This document shows positions 52,966 to 64,000 of a DNA stretch of 64,000 bases, one piece after another. Source of the DNA: Mucidula mucida (Eukaryota > Basidiomycota > Agaricomycetes > Agaricales > Physalacriaceae); the NCBI GenBank assembly GCA_015501055.1, contig JADNYV010000016.1, positions 186,001-250,000 of the forward strand, read 5' to 3'. Below the pieces are notes generated by a model. The model saw only the letters and a list, made by a program, of their open reading frames with translations. It was not told the origin of the DNA and did no database searches. The position numbers were made by a program, and so were the translations under genes. Within the stretch, counting starts at the first letter, position 1, and every line of letters starts with the position of its first letter.

Positions 52966-53148
52966 CCTTTTCGATGATTTGTTGACCGAGAAGAGCCATC
53001 ACGTTTCCGTTTTCCCCATTCCGAATCTGGACGGCAACAGGATGTGCAGCACCCGTTTGGAAATAAATCGTACATTCATCTGAGATTTGAGTTATCCACT
53101 GCTATCATTACATGTACACCATTGCTCTCTACCGTCAACACTGAAACG
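52966..53148. other. Spacer beyond the duplication edge
   Basis: No gene or repeat recognised; the end of the right arm lies near here. Confidence 0.35.
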
Positions 53149-54668
53149 TTAATCCATAATAAGCGCCTCAACTCGACCGCGCGCACTTTGCTCAAAATAC
53201 ATGTTGAACGTTCGGGGAAGATAATGAGGAATGATGTTTTCCCGAACGTCAGCCAACTTTCCTGCATAACCTCGATCATGAAAAACTAGAGCTGGCACGG
53301 AGAGAAGCACAAGAACGTCGTCGAGCTCGCGAAATACTGCGTGAGGAATGTGGTTCGTTACGACCGATTTAGATAGTGAAGAGAATTCGTTCTCATGGAA
53401 GTCCGTGACGCTTAAAGCAAAGCCGAGTTCTTTGAGAACACGGTTTGGGGCCTTGGCGAGGCGGCGTAAGATAGTCAGAGTCAGCCGACTGTTCATATCC
53501 TTCTTGCCGCTGATGGCAAGAGGAAGGCAAAGGTTTGGAACACGACTGACGTCAATATCAACGCCGTGAAGACTCATCAGGGCGAATTCTGAAAACACCA
53601 GTGAGACAGTAAATATAGACAGATGACCGCATGATGTACCGTCGTACTCCTCATTGTCCATTGCCTCTTCGATCCAGAGAATCTGTAGCGATGAGGCAGT
53701 TCTTTCAACGATGTTGTTGACTCTGGCCGCCAGAGATTCGTCGTAGGGTCTCCCGACACGAAGTGTCATACGGTGCACACTCTGGAGAGGAGAAGTCGTT
53801 GAATGACCCATGAGATCGGTCAAACACAGGCCACTTTCCCTAACCATGTCGAGGACTAGACTGTCGAGGTGGAGCGTCGGCCGAGGTACTTTGATGGCCG
53901 AAAGCCACCGCGTACCAACGAACTCTGGAGTCATCGTGCCGGGAGGTGTGAATGCTGTTCGGGACGGATGAAATCGAAAGCTTGTTGGTTACTAGGGAAA
54001 GGCTTGTCGGGATTAATGTCGACACTGTAGACGTGTATGTCGAGAACCTTGAGGGCGGACATTTTACTTAGCATAAAGAGTAAACGAGTTCCTTGGATTG
54101 CAACGAAAGCAAGTCGAAGATGGTGGAGGGACGTGAGGGAAGTCAGACTTCGTTCAAAGGCATCATGATCGTGTAGACCTATGAAGTTGAATTGACAGAT
54201 GTCGAGGGATTGGAGATTGGTCATTTTGGAAAGTAGCATTGGAAGAAGTGAGGACTCGTTGATCGACGGCGAGGAACTCGTCCTCCGGATAATTTCCTTC
54301 GCGTATGGACCAGAATCGTTGATGAATAATCGGCGGGTCAATGAAAGCAACTCTGAAGGGAGGTCAAGAAGATTCTGTAAAGCCGCCGTCGCTTTGGTTT
54401 CCGACCAGTCAAGCGAGATGTAACCAAACTCTTTCTCCCGAATGAAAGGAATTAGATCCTTCCAAAGAAACGCAGGCAGGTAGAAGTTCCCGTTCTCGCG
54501 GTCCCTTAGACGCTCAACCTTCGGGATGTCATGCTCGGGACCAACGAAGTCGTTCAGGATTTTGAGCTTGATTTCCAAAGGCATTAAGTAGACAGGGCGC
54601 GTTCTGTCGTTCTAAGCATTATGTTAAGCAGTCAGTAGGAAATCATTGCTGGTTTGTACTACCTGCAT
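53149..54668 (-). CDS. F-box-like/LRR-like protein (one apparent frameshift)
   Basis: Exons 54663-54668 (only ATG CAG), 53640-54611, 53149-53588. The short first exon gives MQNDRTRPVYLMPLEIKLKIL; a start at 54584 (MPLEIK) is an alternative. MPLEIKLKILNDF resembles an F-box opening. What follows are leucine-rich strands (NLQSLDICQFNFIGL, LHHLRLAFVAIQG, ALKVLDIHVYSVD, and later LQILWIEEAMDNEEYD). The frame must shift by one base at the GGG of 53941-53943: with a fourth G it reads SHLPGTMTPEFVGTRWLSAIK. Function would be substrate recruitment to an SCF ligase if the F-box is real; no substrate can be named. Not clearly related to the F-box pair in the arms. Confidence 0.7.
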
Positions 54669-55059
54669 CGTCGACAGCGGCTCAAGTTGATGGTGAAAGA
54701 CAAAGAAGCTGACAGTGATTCTGAAAGAGGTTTATATCATCCGCGCCACGTGTTTTCATCATCTTTCAACGCACACGTTCTATGCGTACTTGAATGTAAG
54801 CAGGAATCGTGGCACTCAGAATAGGACACATTGAAAGATCAGAAGGCTCGGACGACTTCCAGCGCGTCTTTGGCGCGTCCAACTCTCATCTGTGCCATTT
54901 ACTCGGGGATTTCGGCCCGAATCCATGTAACTTCGATTAGGGTTCTGCCCTCTCATTCGGGATTCTCAACTCTGTCATTAACCACCATGATACCGTCAAC
55001 GAGCCGACCGCATACATATAGGCAAGTCACCATACTGATTTGCACTGCAACATCAATGA
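54669..55059. other. Divergent intergenic region
   Basis: About 390 bases between divergent genes; an open plus-strand frame from 54831 has no recognisable content and probably lies in the 5' UTR or promoter. Confidence 0.4.
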
Positions 55060-55766
55060 ATGACCCGAAAGCTCAGGGGACACCGTCGAGAATCCTATGT
55101 AGTCTCTGACCTACCAGAATTGGTGGAGTTCCGTGCACGCCAACGCACATTCCACGGAGCATACAGCCGCACCGCACTTGGAAATCTAGGCTACTCGTTG
55201 ACCATTCTCCGCCTGTTTGACCGCAGATTCTATAAAAGTCGGTCTTTCTCGTTTCAATACAGAGCTGTCATTTACTTGTATACTCTTAAGTCGGTCTGTT
55301 GTTTGCTATTCTATCGGGCTTGCTCTTCCTGCTCGCATTCATTCGCTCGAGGCACTCTCATCACGACTTTGCCGACCAGCTTGAAACTACTAGCTCTCCG
55401 CCAACGACAGATGGAGTACCAGTACCAGAGGCACAACAAAACGTGTCCAGTAACGAGGAGGACGGTGGAGTGGAGGACAGTGATGAAGGCACTAGGCATG
55501 GCGATTGCGAAGAACATGAAGGGGTTGAGGGCCAAACCAACATAAGCGGTGAGGTAGGAGATGAACCTCATCCTGAGTGCGTGAAGTCGCGTCGAGATGT
55601 TTTCAAACAACCAGGCCGCTATAACGACATAATCAGCACAGCTGGACAAGAGAATACGCGCATATTTGGGCGTCCATTCATCACAGCTGGATGGATAGTT
55701 GTTGGTGTCACTGGAGTTGTTGCCGCCGTGGAGATTGGCCTGCTGGTTTTGATATTTAAAGTATAA
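55060..55766 (+). CDS. DUF202-type small membrane protein
   Basis: Exons 55060-55237 and 55291-55766 (217 residues). The core reads ELVEFRARQRTFHGAYSRTALGNLGYSLTILRLFDRRFY, with the R-x-x-L-A/G pattern of DUF202 proteins, followed by TM helices (GLLFAILSGLLFLLAFIRS, then a final ITAGWIVVGVTGVVAAVEIGLLVLIF). Between them is an acidic, probably disordered loop of about 100 residues. The start at 55060 is the first ATG in frame; an overlapping ATG at 55056 is in another frame. DUF202 proteins are membrane proteins of unknown function. Confidence 0.75.
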
Positions 55767-55983
55767 TCATTTCGCATACAGTAGGGAAATAGCATTATGC
55801 AGGACTCTCAGAGACTCGATAACTCGTCATTGTTGCTGTGCGAAGGTGATTGACAAGACGTATTTGTATCGGTTACCTGGGTAGCACAATGTGGTCAACA
55901 TGAGAGAAATTGAACGAGCGGCAAGTTCCGAAGGTTGAGTCAATAGCGATGTGGCTGTGCATCTCAAGTGGATTTCAACCGTC
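55767..55983. other. Short intergenic spacer
   Basis: About 217 bases; nothing recognised. An in-frame ATG at 55951 precedes the chosen SPP2 start. Confidence 0.4.
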
Positions 55984-57267
55984 ATGAGCGGACAACCGGT
56001 CTCCTTCATTGTCCGACGACCGACGCCGGTGTCGCGTGCATCGTCTGGCGCGGAATCCGACTCATCTTTTAAAGTGCCATCTTTACCGCACCACCGCGTA
56101 TCGCACTTAAATGATTCGGTTCCGGGCAGTCCGCTTTCTCAAAGCCTGACATCCTCGCCAGCCCCGGAGCCTTACTCTGATAGCGACGATGATGAAGACG
56201 AGAAAGATGAACTAGTAGATGCGTTTGATAGGCTGAACGGTGCCCAGCGGTGTGTTCATCCATTGACTCTGCATTTGCAGCCTTTTCAACTCACATCAGA
56301 ACTCTTCAATCATTCTATTAGGGTCAATCCACGGAAACGAGCAGCTCCTCAAGGCCCTCTAGTCATTCCTGCCTTGAAGAACAAGGACTGGCGTGCCCTC
56401 GCTCGCAAGCGCCGTACTGCCGGTCAATTTTTGCCTCCAACCGCTCAAGTAGGCGCGGATGGCAGTGTCGGAGGACTGGGTACCAAAGACACCATCAACT
56501 CAGGACCTGTCTTGCAAGGGATCCAGTTGCGTCGCAAGGAACAGGTAGTTCAGGATGAGCAGCAGGTTGCGGTGGAAGAGGATGTCACGATGGAAACTGT
56601 CATCGAAGAGACTGAAGACCAGAAAGCTCTGCGTGCCATCCTGGCGGGGGACACGGACGGAATAGAGGGCCCCCAGATAGATATCATTCCCACTCCAGTT
56701 TCTGAACAGGACGCGTACAAGCAAGACGTCGACGAGCTCCCGGAACAGGCTACACTTGCCGATTACAACAGGGTGCCGGTATCCCAGTTCGGTGCTGCCA
56801 TGTTGAGAGGAATGGGCTGGAAGGAAGGCCAAGCAGCGTCTCGACAACCTGGCAAGGGTATCATTGAACCCTACCTCCCAGAGGCTAGACCAGCGCTGCT
56901 TGGCATTGGTGCCAAGGAGCAGGAAGTTTACGACGATGGGTCCAAGAAGCGTAAAGGACCTATTAGGCCCGAGAAGAGATATGTTCCAGTTGTCAAGTTG
57001 GCGAGGGAGGGATCAGAGAAGCGGGAAAGGTCTGCTTCGCCTCGTCGGAGAGGACATGATTCCTCTCGTTCGTCTCGACGAGGTTCACCGGATCGAGGCT
57101 ACGATGACAGACGTGATGGCCGCAGTAGTGAAAGCAGTCGGCGAGATCGTGACGGTCGACGAGACGACAGGGACAGACGGGATGACAGAGGCAGGCGAGA
57201 CGACAGAGACAAGCGCGATGACTATGACCGGTCAAGAGATTCAAGTCGCAAGTCTCGAAAATATTGA
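55984..57267 (+). CDS. SPP2: SPP2/GPKOW G-patch splicing factor
   Basis: Exons 55984-56249 and 56322-57267 (403 residues; intron 72 nt). The N-terminus (MSGQPVSFIVRRP) is the start seen in fungal Spp2. The region VNPRKRAAPQGPLVIPALKNKDWRALARKRR is the conserved middle block. The G-patch core is VPVSQFGAAMLRGMGWKEGQAA (about residue 260), followed by RPALLGIGAKE. The C-terminus is an extended Arg/Asp/Ser-rich repeat (RRDDRDRRDDRG). Spp2 activates the DExH helicase Prp2 in the spliceosome, before the first splicing step; the G-patch binds the helicase. The identity is well supported by order and length. Confidence 0.92.
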   Translation: MSGQPVSFIVRRPTPVSRASSGAESDSSFKVPSLPHHRVSHLNDSVPGSPLSQSLTSSPAPEPYSDSDDDEDEKDELVDAFDRLNGAQRCVHPLTLHLQPFQLTSELFNHSIRVNPRKRAAPQGPLVIPALKNKDWRALARKRRTAGQFLPPTAQVGADGSVGGLGTKDTINSGPVLQGIQLRRKEQVVQDEQQVAVEEDVTMETVIEETEDQKALRAILAGDTDGIEGPQIDIIPTPVSEQDAYKQDVDELPEQATLADYNRVPVSQFGAAMLRGMGWKEGQAASRQPGKGIIEPYLPEARPALLGIGAKEQEVYDDGSKKRKGPIRPEKRYVPVVKLAREGSEKRERSASPRRRGHDSSRSSRRGSPDRGYDDRRDGRSSESSRRDRDGRRDDRDRRDDRGRRDDRDKRDDYDRSRDSSRKSRKY

Positions 57268-57441
57268 TTGCCACAATATTGTACATCTTTTTTTCTATCT
57301 GCTGTCAATCCTTCGTTGCTTATGTATTGTGAATACCAGACGCTCTACCAGCGCACCACACGTCATGCTCGGGCGACAGCAGGTATGGACGTGGCTGATT
57401 GGCAGTTGGTAGTCGCTCTGCGCAAGCTTCTCTTCTCATCC

Positions 57442-58980
57442 ATGACCATTTCTTTTACACCCGCGCTCGGCGAGATCGTGCATATCGCGGTGAAGCATGA
57501 TGCCACCAGCGCGCGGCTTCGATTTACTGCTGTTCTTTTTGTTCACGAGTACCGATATTACGAGACCAGTGGTGCTAAGGTGCAGATCTGGTCGGACGTC
57601 CCGACAACCTCAGATGGTTGGGAAGCGCGGAATTTCGAAAGTAGTGAAGGCCAGAGTCGACGTTCGTCGATGAGCGACGAGACGGATTTTGACCAGGTCG
57701 TGCTGTCGTTGGTTGTCGATGCGCCTTTGAAGGCGACTACTAGATCATACTCTTTCACGTATCGGATTCTTTATCCCAGTGGCGAGGTCAAATGGATGGG
57801 AACCGCAAGGACGAATGGGGAGTTTATTTTCCAACGACATTGTAAACCTCGCATGTACGTTTGTCTGGTGTAGTCTCTGGACCATGATTAACTCTTGTGT
57901 GTGCACCAAAAGTAGACTTGATCTTGCTGGAAGGCTCTCAGAAGAGTACGTTGTTGCATCTCTTATCCATATACAAGTAGCTAATCTCCGCTCTTCAAGT
58001 CTATCGCTCCAATTGAACGAGTCTTTGCGCCGATTACAAGCATCCGAGTATGTCTAAATGTCAGACTTTTTGTTTTGTTTCTGTTTCTCAAACTGTCAAG
58101 TGCGGGAAAGACCTCGACCATTATGCCTTTGCGAGTTGGCGGTGAAAAGCAGGCGGCGCGGCCGCTTTCGCTTTCTGAATTGGGCGAATCTGAATTGCCG
58201 ACGATCCTGGAAGAGCCGGATGCGTGTGCAGATGAGGTGGAAAAGAGCTCGCCCGTTCGCGTTATGTCTCGGAATGATGATCTGTTTCCTTTGCCGCCGA
58301 AACGGATATGGTGTGTTGCAAGCTATTGCTTTGAGCGTTGATTGACTCTTATTAGTGAAACAATTTCTCGGGCAGAGCCAGCAGATGCGTCTGCTTCCAG
58401 TTCAACGAAACGTTTACGGTATCTCTACAAAACATTTTCGTTCGTTCCAACACAACTCACTAGAACATAGAAGAGGAGCCATTTCGTTGACTGAGCCTCC
58501 ATCCGAGTATGTTAGACTCAAGATTGTCACCTCACACTGCTCATCCTTGTCAGACGACCTCCAATCAAACTCCCCCCACCAGCACCCGAACCCAAAAGCA
58601 CGCCCCTGATGCTCTGGGGCTGGGTGCTCGACCAGGGCATCTACGAGCCCGGGACGCTCCCGATCTGTAGCTCGCTTTCCGAGCGGTACGAGCGCTTCGT
58701 CAAGGCGATGAAGACGGCGCGCGTCAGCGAGGCGGCGCGGTTCAAGGGCTTCGTCAGTATCACGCGCCTGGGGCACCCCATGTCACAGTTTTGCTTTCAC
58801 TTTGCGTCGAATAGGAATAAGAAGGACCGGAGGAAGAGGCTGTCGAATGAGGAGATTGTTAGGCTGATGGATGTCGCGGGGACGAGGAGATGGCCTGGAT
58901 GGATTGAGGTTCCGGGGTCGGCGTCGGCGTCGTATCTGGAGGTTGAGGTGTCGGGTGCAGCGTTGAGTGGTGAATTTTAA
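57442..58980 (+). CDS. Hypothetical protein, seven exons
   Basis: Exons 57442-57854, 57913-57945, 58000-58047, 58101-58310, 58356-58418, 58471-58506, 58554-58980; 409 residues, all phases consistent. An in-frame ATG at 57385 would add 19 residues. The first part is beta-rich (IVHIAVKHDATSARLRFTAVLFVHEY, VQIWSDVPTTSDGW, SFTYRILYPSGEVKWMG), like an immunoglobulin or carbohydrate-binding fold. The middle is low in structure with Pro/Ser. The last 140 residues are compact (MLWGWVLDQGIYEPG, FKGFVSITRLGHPMSQFCFHF) and very GC-rich. No signal peptide. I do not recognise the family; a glycan- or lipid-binding role would be speculation. Confidence 0.72.
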
Positions 58981-58997
58981 AGAGGATGTTTTAAAGA

Positions 58998-60035
58998 CTA
59001 GGTAGCGGTAGTGGTATGTAAAGTGTCTGGTTTCCGTTTCACAATCTTGACACCGGCCAACAGTGGTTTCTTCTTTTCTGGTATCTTTGGCTTTGGTGGT
59101 AGAGCAACCAAAGGCCTTGATAGATCTACGAATGAAGGCTTGGGTGGTAGACAGGCCGACAGGCCCTTGGTGGGTCTCCGCGGCAAACTAGTCGCTTGCA
59201 GACTCTGTTCTGGTTTGGGAGGCAAAGAAGCGGACATAGTTTTTGGATCGGCCGGTAATGAGGCAGCCTCCATCTGCCGTAGTTTAGCCTCCATCATTGC
59301 AATCTTGTCATTTGTACTGCAATCTGATTGATCAAAGAGCAGGAAATGGAGCAGGCCACTTACTTGTTTCTTTTGGCGCTCTTGTCCTTTAACATGCTCA
59401 AGGCTGTTGGACGACCACTCTCCATCAAGGTCTTCCTGCGAACGACGCCGCCATTTGACGTATAGTCTGGTGCTTGGGCGGCGTATGTTACGATGAGGGT
59501 CTTGCCTCTCAATGGCTTGCCGTGTGCGGCGGTAATGGCTTTGTCGGCATGCTAGAAAAGGATGCAGTCAACGGCGTTGCTCAAAGACGGCACGACCACG
59601 TGGGATAAAAAGAAAAAGAGCCCATGTCGAGGCCTGCAAACATCCATCCATCATACCCATAAACACAACCAGACAAGGAGCGGAAACAATGAGAGGATGC
59701 TCTACAGATGGAATGAAAAGCGACTCACGTCCGGATGCTCGTATTCGATAAATGCGAATCCTCTTGGTTTGCCTTTATTGGGTCCAGAGTGGTGGAAGAG
59801 AAAGTCGAATGTGGAGATGGGGCCAAATCTGGAGAAGTATTGTAATAGAGCGAATCTATATGCGTCAATTAGAGACTGATGATTGCCTTTCATGGACGAC
59901 TGACTCGTCGACAGCGGGGCTTAGATTGCCCACGAATATGCGGTCTTTGCAGAGAATAGTTTCCTTGGAACTAGAGGGACCGGCTTCAGGCTCTGTGGAG
60001 GAGGAGGAAGGATACGACAAGTGTTCGCTGGTCAT
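58998..60035 (-). CDS. RRM protein similar to RBM18
   Basis: Exons 59905-60035, 59729-59855, 59364-59551, 58998-59316; 254 residues. One RRM: RIFVGNLSPAVDE (RNP2, about residue 34), FSRFGPISTFDFLFH, and KGKPRGFAFIEYEHPDHADKAI (RNP1), then GKPLRGKTLIVTYAAQAPDY, closely following animal RBM18. After it come a conserved-looking RRKTLMESGRPTALSMLK helix, a short coiled stretch (IAMMEAKLRQMEA) and a repeated LPPKP motif tail. The intron between exons 2 and 3 (59552-59728) is 177 nt, unusually long for this window. Binds RNA by family; target unknown. Start codons of this gene and NSE2 are 65 bases apart. Confidence 0.85.
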
Positions 60036-60100
60036 AGTTGCAAGTCAAGTGTAGTGACGGTGGTCGCGTGATTGTGACATTCGCGCTCTTTCTACTTACC
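60036..60100. promoter_or_regulatory. 65-base divergent promoter between RBM18-like gene and NSE2
   Basis: Whole gap between the divergent start codons; no recognisable TATA box. Shared promoter inferred from spacing. Confidence 0.45.
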
Positions 60101-61346
60101 ATGGCCCCGACTGCTGCATCGCGTCGCCGAACCCATTCGCGCCGACAGGCATCCGAAGACATTGAAGAAGGCTCCACACAAATCGCCGCTCGTGAAGATG
60201 TCGACGAGGAAGGAGAAGACGAAAAGCCGGCGCGTAGTCGCAAAGTCGCGAAAAAGGAAAAGGTGGTCAAGCCCGTCCTTACAGTTGGTGACGATGACGA
60301 CGACGACGAGCCTATTGATGTCGAGAACTTTGCGAATCAGCCTCTCCAGGAAAACGATGGTCTCAAGCTCAAGGGATTGGCGAATGATTGGTCGCAGATG
60401 ATCACGAGCGTCATGGCCAATGTTTCTGCTATCGCAGACGTTGGCGCCGCGTTGATTGAACACGGCGATAATAAGGATACGGAAAAGGCGTGTTTTGATC
60501 TCCTTGCTGTTGTTGGTACTCATTATGGCCTCAGTATAAGAAAGAAGTTGACGATATCATCAAAGACTTTCTCAATATCGAGAATACGATGGGCTTTCAT
60601 GCTCTTACTTTGGATGAAATTCGTCAAAAGCTCGCACAAGGGGATACTGTCGTACGTGCTTATGTGTGTCGGGGTTTATGTTATTCATGGAATGCATCAG
60701 GTCGATATCGTTTCTCAATATAATGCTGGGGTAACTTTGAAAGAGGCTGCGCACAAGAAGAAGACTTCGCGTCAAAAGTACGCCAAAGCCGACACGTATC
60801 GGGATTTCGTCAAACAATCTGGGTAGATTCAAGGTTGTGCATGTAATCAATAACTTGACCGTTTCATAGGAAGCTGAAATGCCTGATACTGCTATGCCTC
60901 CGATGACTGAATTGATTCCGAAAGGTACGTTGACGTTATACTGCAAATGCATGCGCTTAATGTCACACCTCTGCAGAGAACGGCGACGATAGCGAAGACG
61001 ACGATGAGATTGAAATCGGAGGCGTTACTCAAGACTACAAATGTCCCATCACACTCTGTATTATTGAAGATCCTGTCACCTCGTTAGTGTCTATCTCGTT
61101 TTGTTGCTCTTTGCTCACATCCGGTGTAGGCGGAAATGCAATCACCACTTTTCTCAGGCTGCTATTCGAGAGCTATTCCAAAGCCGAACCAACGTGATGA
61201 AACGATGTCCTGCTTCGGGTTGTCACCAGGATATTACTCTGGCGGACTGTAGACCTGATCCTAACCTTGCGAAAAAGATCAAGGCCTTCCAGAGACGGCA
61301 GAAGCGCAAAGAGGATGCAATGGAAGTAGACGAGGTTATCGAGTAG
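60101..61346 (+). CDS. NSE2: NSE2/MMS21 SUMO ligase of the SMC5/6 complex
   Basis: Exons about 60101-60489, 60535-60651, 60701-60822, 60870-60924, 60977-61082, 61130-61346. The C-terminal SP-RING is diagnostic: YKCPITLCIIEDPVTSRKCNHHFSQAAI, then KRCPASGCHQDITLADC, with the Cys/His ligands of Mms21. The N-terminal part after an acidic region is helical (DDIIKDFLNIENTMGFHALTLDEIR, QKYAKADTYRDFVKQ), the arm that binds Smc5. Two junctions (after EKA at 60489 and after VKQS at 60822) each need one extra base to keep frame. I read these as missing bases or mis-set splice sites. Acts in the nucleus on SMC5/6, DNA repair and SUMO conjugation. Confidence 0.85.
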
Positions 61347-61478
61347 TTTAGAAACAGAGCTATATGAAATAATTTGTCAACTCCAGAAAACGAGTCTATC
61401 CACTCCGGCGTTGAATCGGATGACGTAACTTGGATGTATTCTTTCTGTCCTGCGAGCATGAGTGTGACCACAACATAA

Positions 61479-64000
61479 ATGGAGCCACGACTGGCTAACA
61501 ATGTCCGAACTTTTTCGAGTTCAACGGGCTATACGTCGTTAGCCTCAGCGACCAGCGATATCCAGCGCGCAGAAGAGGACTACCATGTCCATCGTCGCTG
61601 GTTCATTGGACCTATGCCGGAGAAAGTTGCCATCCCCATCGAGGACGCGACCCACAAGCGCGATATTGGCCATTTCGTCAAGGAGCATGCTCTCAGCTTC
61701 TTTCTGCAGGAGGGCGGCAAGTTGGAGGACTGGGGCGAGACGGAAGAGCTCTCGACGAGGGAGGAGATGTTACGCAAATGGCGGGAGAGCGAGTGGGCCG
61801 CTGTCTTGAGCCGCCGCAAGGACGCTAAGGATCCTCTGCAGACCCACCGCTGGGTCGGCAACAGCTTCGAGGTCGGCAAATTCCTTGGCGTCAATGTTCT
61901 CGCCGCCCAGTCTACCGAGGCCATCATGAGCGGCGTATCCAGCCGTAAAGGTCTCTCGGAACTGCATCTGCCGTCACTCTTTGGCCAGGTCGAATCCTTA
62001 CACCATGAAAAGGCTCCTTCGATTTCCAGTCTGCCTCGTGAAAGTGCAAGCATACGCCGAGAAGGCACCTTTATGACTGCTCGCACAGAATTTGAAGCCT
62101 CTTCCTCCAAGGCATCTGAATATGCAAGTCTTGGCATACCATACAGAAGCTCTTCGCCCACTTCCGAAGAACCTCAGCCTGGTCCCAGTACAACCTATCC
62201 AAACTCGATCATTGACGAATTAGCCGCAGACGACAGCGCACATTCGACCACTGAACTCATCAAAAGGCCCTCCCCAGCCCTGCATTCATCTAGCTTGAGC
62301 AAGGCGCGTTCAGAGGTCACGCGTCGACCCATCATCAAGAACCCTTCCGTCGCGAATAGCGATGGCGCCATGCTGCAAGTCGATAAAGGCAAACACAAGG
62401 TTCATTACGCGGACAAGCCCGTGCTCAGCCCCATTCCGGACCCTGCGCCTGTCGCCGAAGTGCTTCAGAGGTCTGGGGACGACGTGCAGGATACTAGTGC
62501 CGGTGCCATGAGTACGGACGCGGCAGGCGTGAACACACGCACGGTTGATTGGGGCCAAGTCGTTTTGCGAGGTACGCATGTTGCTTCTGTCCTGTTTCAT
62601 GGAGCTTATCCGTTCATTCAGACAGAATGTTAGTGCGCGTCAGCTACTCCAAATCAGAGGCTTTGGGTCTGCATTTCGATGAATACCAAAACCGGATGAC
62701 CTCTGGGCTTCAGTACGAGGACTGGGCAGAGTTTATGGTTGTTTGGAGACGAGACAAGATTGAACTTTACGAGGACTATGTTGGTAAATTTGCTGCTCGC
62801 GTGTCGTTTTGCGTTAACCTTCTCACAGAGTACACCGGGCAAGGAACGCCTTACCGGTCATAAGCATTTAGCTTTCGTTGTTCCGCTAAAGTCAGGGCGG
62901 ACCAGGCTGTCAATGTATTCGTTTATCGACATGACCTTCTGCATAACATGTCCACCGACCCCAACGACAGCCCAAAGTCGCACCGTGTCGAAGTCTCGGG
63001 GCCTGTTCCACATATCAAAACAGGGTACAAATATTTTTGTCTTCAAAGTCAAGACGCGATCCAGAGCACTTGACTGGATATGGCAGCTCTGGTAATTCGC
63101 CTCTCCAGCTTTCCGGGACAAACTACTGATCGATTGCCTTTGTTCTTTTTGCCTTCTTCAACCCACCCATCTTGCATTCCTTTATGCCTCATTTTCAGGC
63201 GTCATATTGGTGGTCAACTGCCCGAAATAATAGAAGTCCGCAATCCTACTCTGGACACTGTCGTAAAAATCGAGGTGCCGAATATTACTACCGTGGAAAA
63301 CGACAAGATGTTTACCAGGTCAAACATCATACGGCTATGTATAGAGTCTCTGCATAACGTGTCTGATTGGAAGGAAATTGTCGAGAGGCAGGTGAATGGA
63401 GGCAAGGTCCTGGAGCTAGCGTGGAGGATCGACACGAACCTCGACTGGATCTGGCTCGAGACTGACATGTATGGGTTGGAACGGCCTTGGACGGTTCTTT
63501 GTGGTTTAGCCCTTAGGCAGGTGAGACGGTGTTCTTTCCCGAGCCAGCTTCGAATTCTCACGCGCTTCGTTTGTAGGCTCATCTCGAGATTCGTTTAGGT
63601 GACCACTACCCGAACAAGGTCCCGAACCCAAAGAAAGCAGACGAGGGAAACCCTTTCATTACCGAGCCTCCGTCAATTGAAGGTTATGTTGAACGCATCA
63701 AGCCGCTTTCGCAGACGAAACAGCGTGTGTATATGGTCACGCATGACGGGAATTTATTCCTTGTGCAAGCTCCGAAAGCTCATCCGCCGTCGCCGTTTTT
63801 GTCTGACGAGGATGAGGCGTCACCGGAAGCTCATACTCCCCTCAAAGATCGTGAGGTCACGCGTGGCGTCTCCCAAATTATGGATGCGTTTGGAGTCGCT
63901 GATTTGAGAAGTATTCTTGTGGTACGGAGGGCCAACGCACCGGTGCCCGCGAATCAACATACAGAACGTGCGCCTAACAGTGATCAAGACTGGGCGAATG
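61479..64000 (+). CDS. PH-domain protein, Spo71-like, 3' end outside window
   Basis: Exons 61479-62571, 62622-62779, 62829-63091, 63199-63520, 63577 to beyond 64000. The N-terminal 360 residues include a conserved-looking start (HVHRRWFIGPMPEKV, FVKEHALSFFLQEGGKLEDW) followed by Ser-rich disorder. Next comes a domain with DRMLVRVSYSKSEALGLHFDEYQNR and LYEDYSTPGKERLTGHKHLAFVVPL, LSMYSFIDMTFCITCPPTP, KTRSRALDWIWQLW, then GGQLPEIIEVRNP. A second PH-like unit follows (QRVYMVTHDGNLFLVQAPKAHPPSP). This arrangement fits fungal Spo71/Mug56-type proteins with split PH domains, which bind membranes. The family assignment is fairly confident; the biological role in this fungus is unknown. Confidence 0.8.

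Noticed and set aside
55311..55649. Minus-strand frame resembling a membrane protein
   Set aside because: It is antisense to the DUF202 gene, whose plus-strand exons join in frame and match the family motif. The hydrophobic look is a shadow.

Overview
The window looks like nuclear DNA of a basidiomycete fungus, most likely an Agaricomycete. Genes are dense and split by many short introns (mostly 45-60 nt, with GT..AG borders and CTAAC/CTGAC-like branch sites). Typical mushroom families are present: DUF2235 hydrolase, F-box proteins, fungal FunK/SRPK-like kinases, expanded type-B carboxylesterases and a secreted GPI-anchored family. All gene models come from reading the sequence; nothing was aligned by computer.

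Layout. 1-2165: nothing recognised. 2.2-12.2 kb: a conserved hypothetical protein, BUD32 (KEOPS kinase), a seven-exon secreted GPI-type protein, a hypothetical protein and EAF (RNA polymerase II elongation factor). 12.2-26.0 kb: left arm of an inverted duplication (homeodomain-like gene, small helical protein gene, F-box gene, alpha/beta hydrolase, UBC7, carboxylesterase, kinase pseudogene). 26.2-42.2 kb: single-copy housekeeping block (COQ5, 2H phosphoesterase, DUF2235 protein, WRS1, CUL1, RTT109, an unclear stretch, a coiled-coil protein, FCF2). 44.0-53.0 kb: right arm in opposite orientation (carboxylesterase, F-box pseudogene, helical protein gene, homeodomain-like gene, intact kinase, then relics of the homeodomain-like gene and EAF). 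53.1-64.0 kb: F-box-like protein, DUF202 membrane protein, SPP2, a hypothetical protein, RBM18-like, NSE2, and a PH-domain (Spo71-like) gene running off the end.

The main biological story is the inverted segmental duplication. Its copies have diverged and decayed reciprocally: the F-box gene is open on the left and broken on the right, while the kinase is broken on the left and open on the right. The carboxylesterase, homeodomain-like and helical-protein genes stay open in both arms. UBC7 and the alpha/beta hydrolase exist only in the left arm. The homeodomain-like protein is unusual: three homeodomain-like segments in tandem behind what looks like a mitochondrial presequence.

The main technical story is that several otherwise well-conserved genes (COQ5, RTT109 twice, the coiled-coil gene and others) each need exactly one extra base to stay in frame, often beside a homopolymer. 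This points to missing bases in the assembly rather than to gene death.
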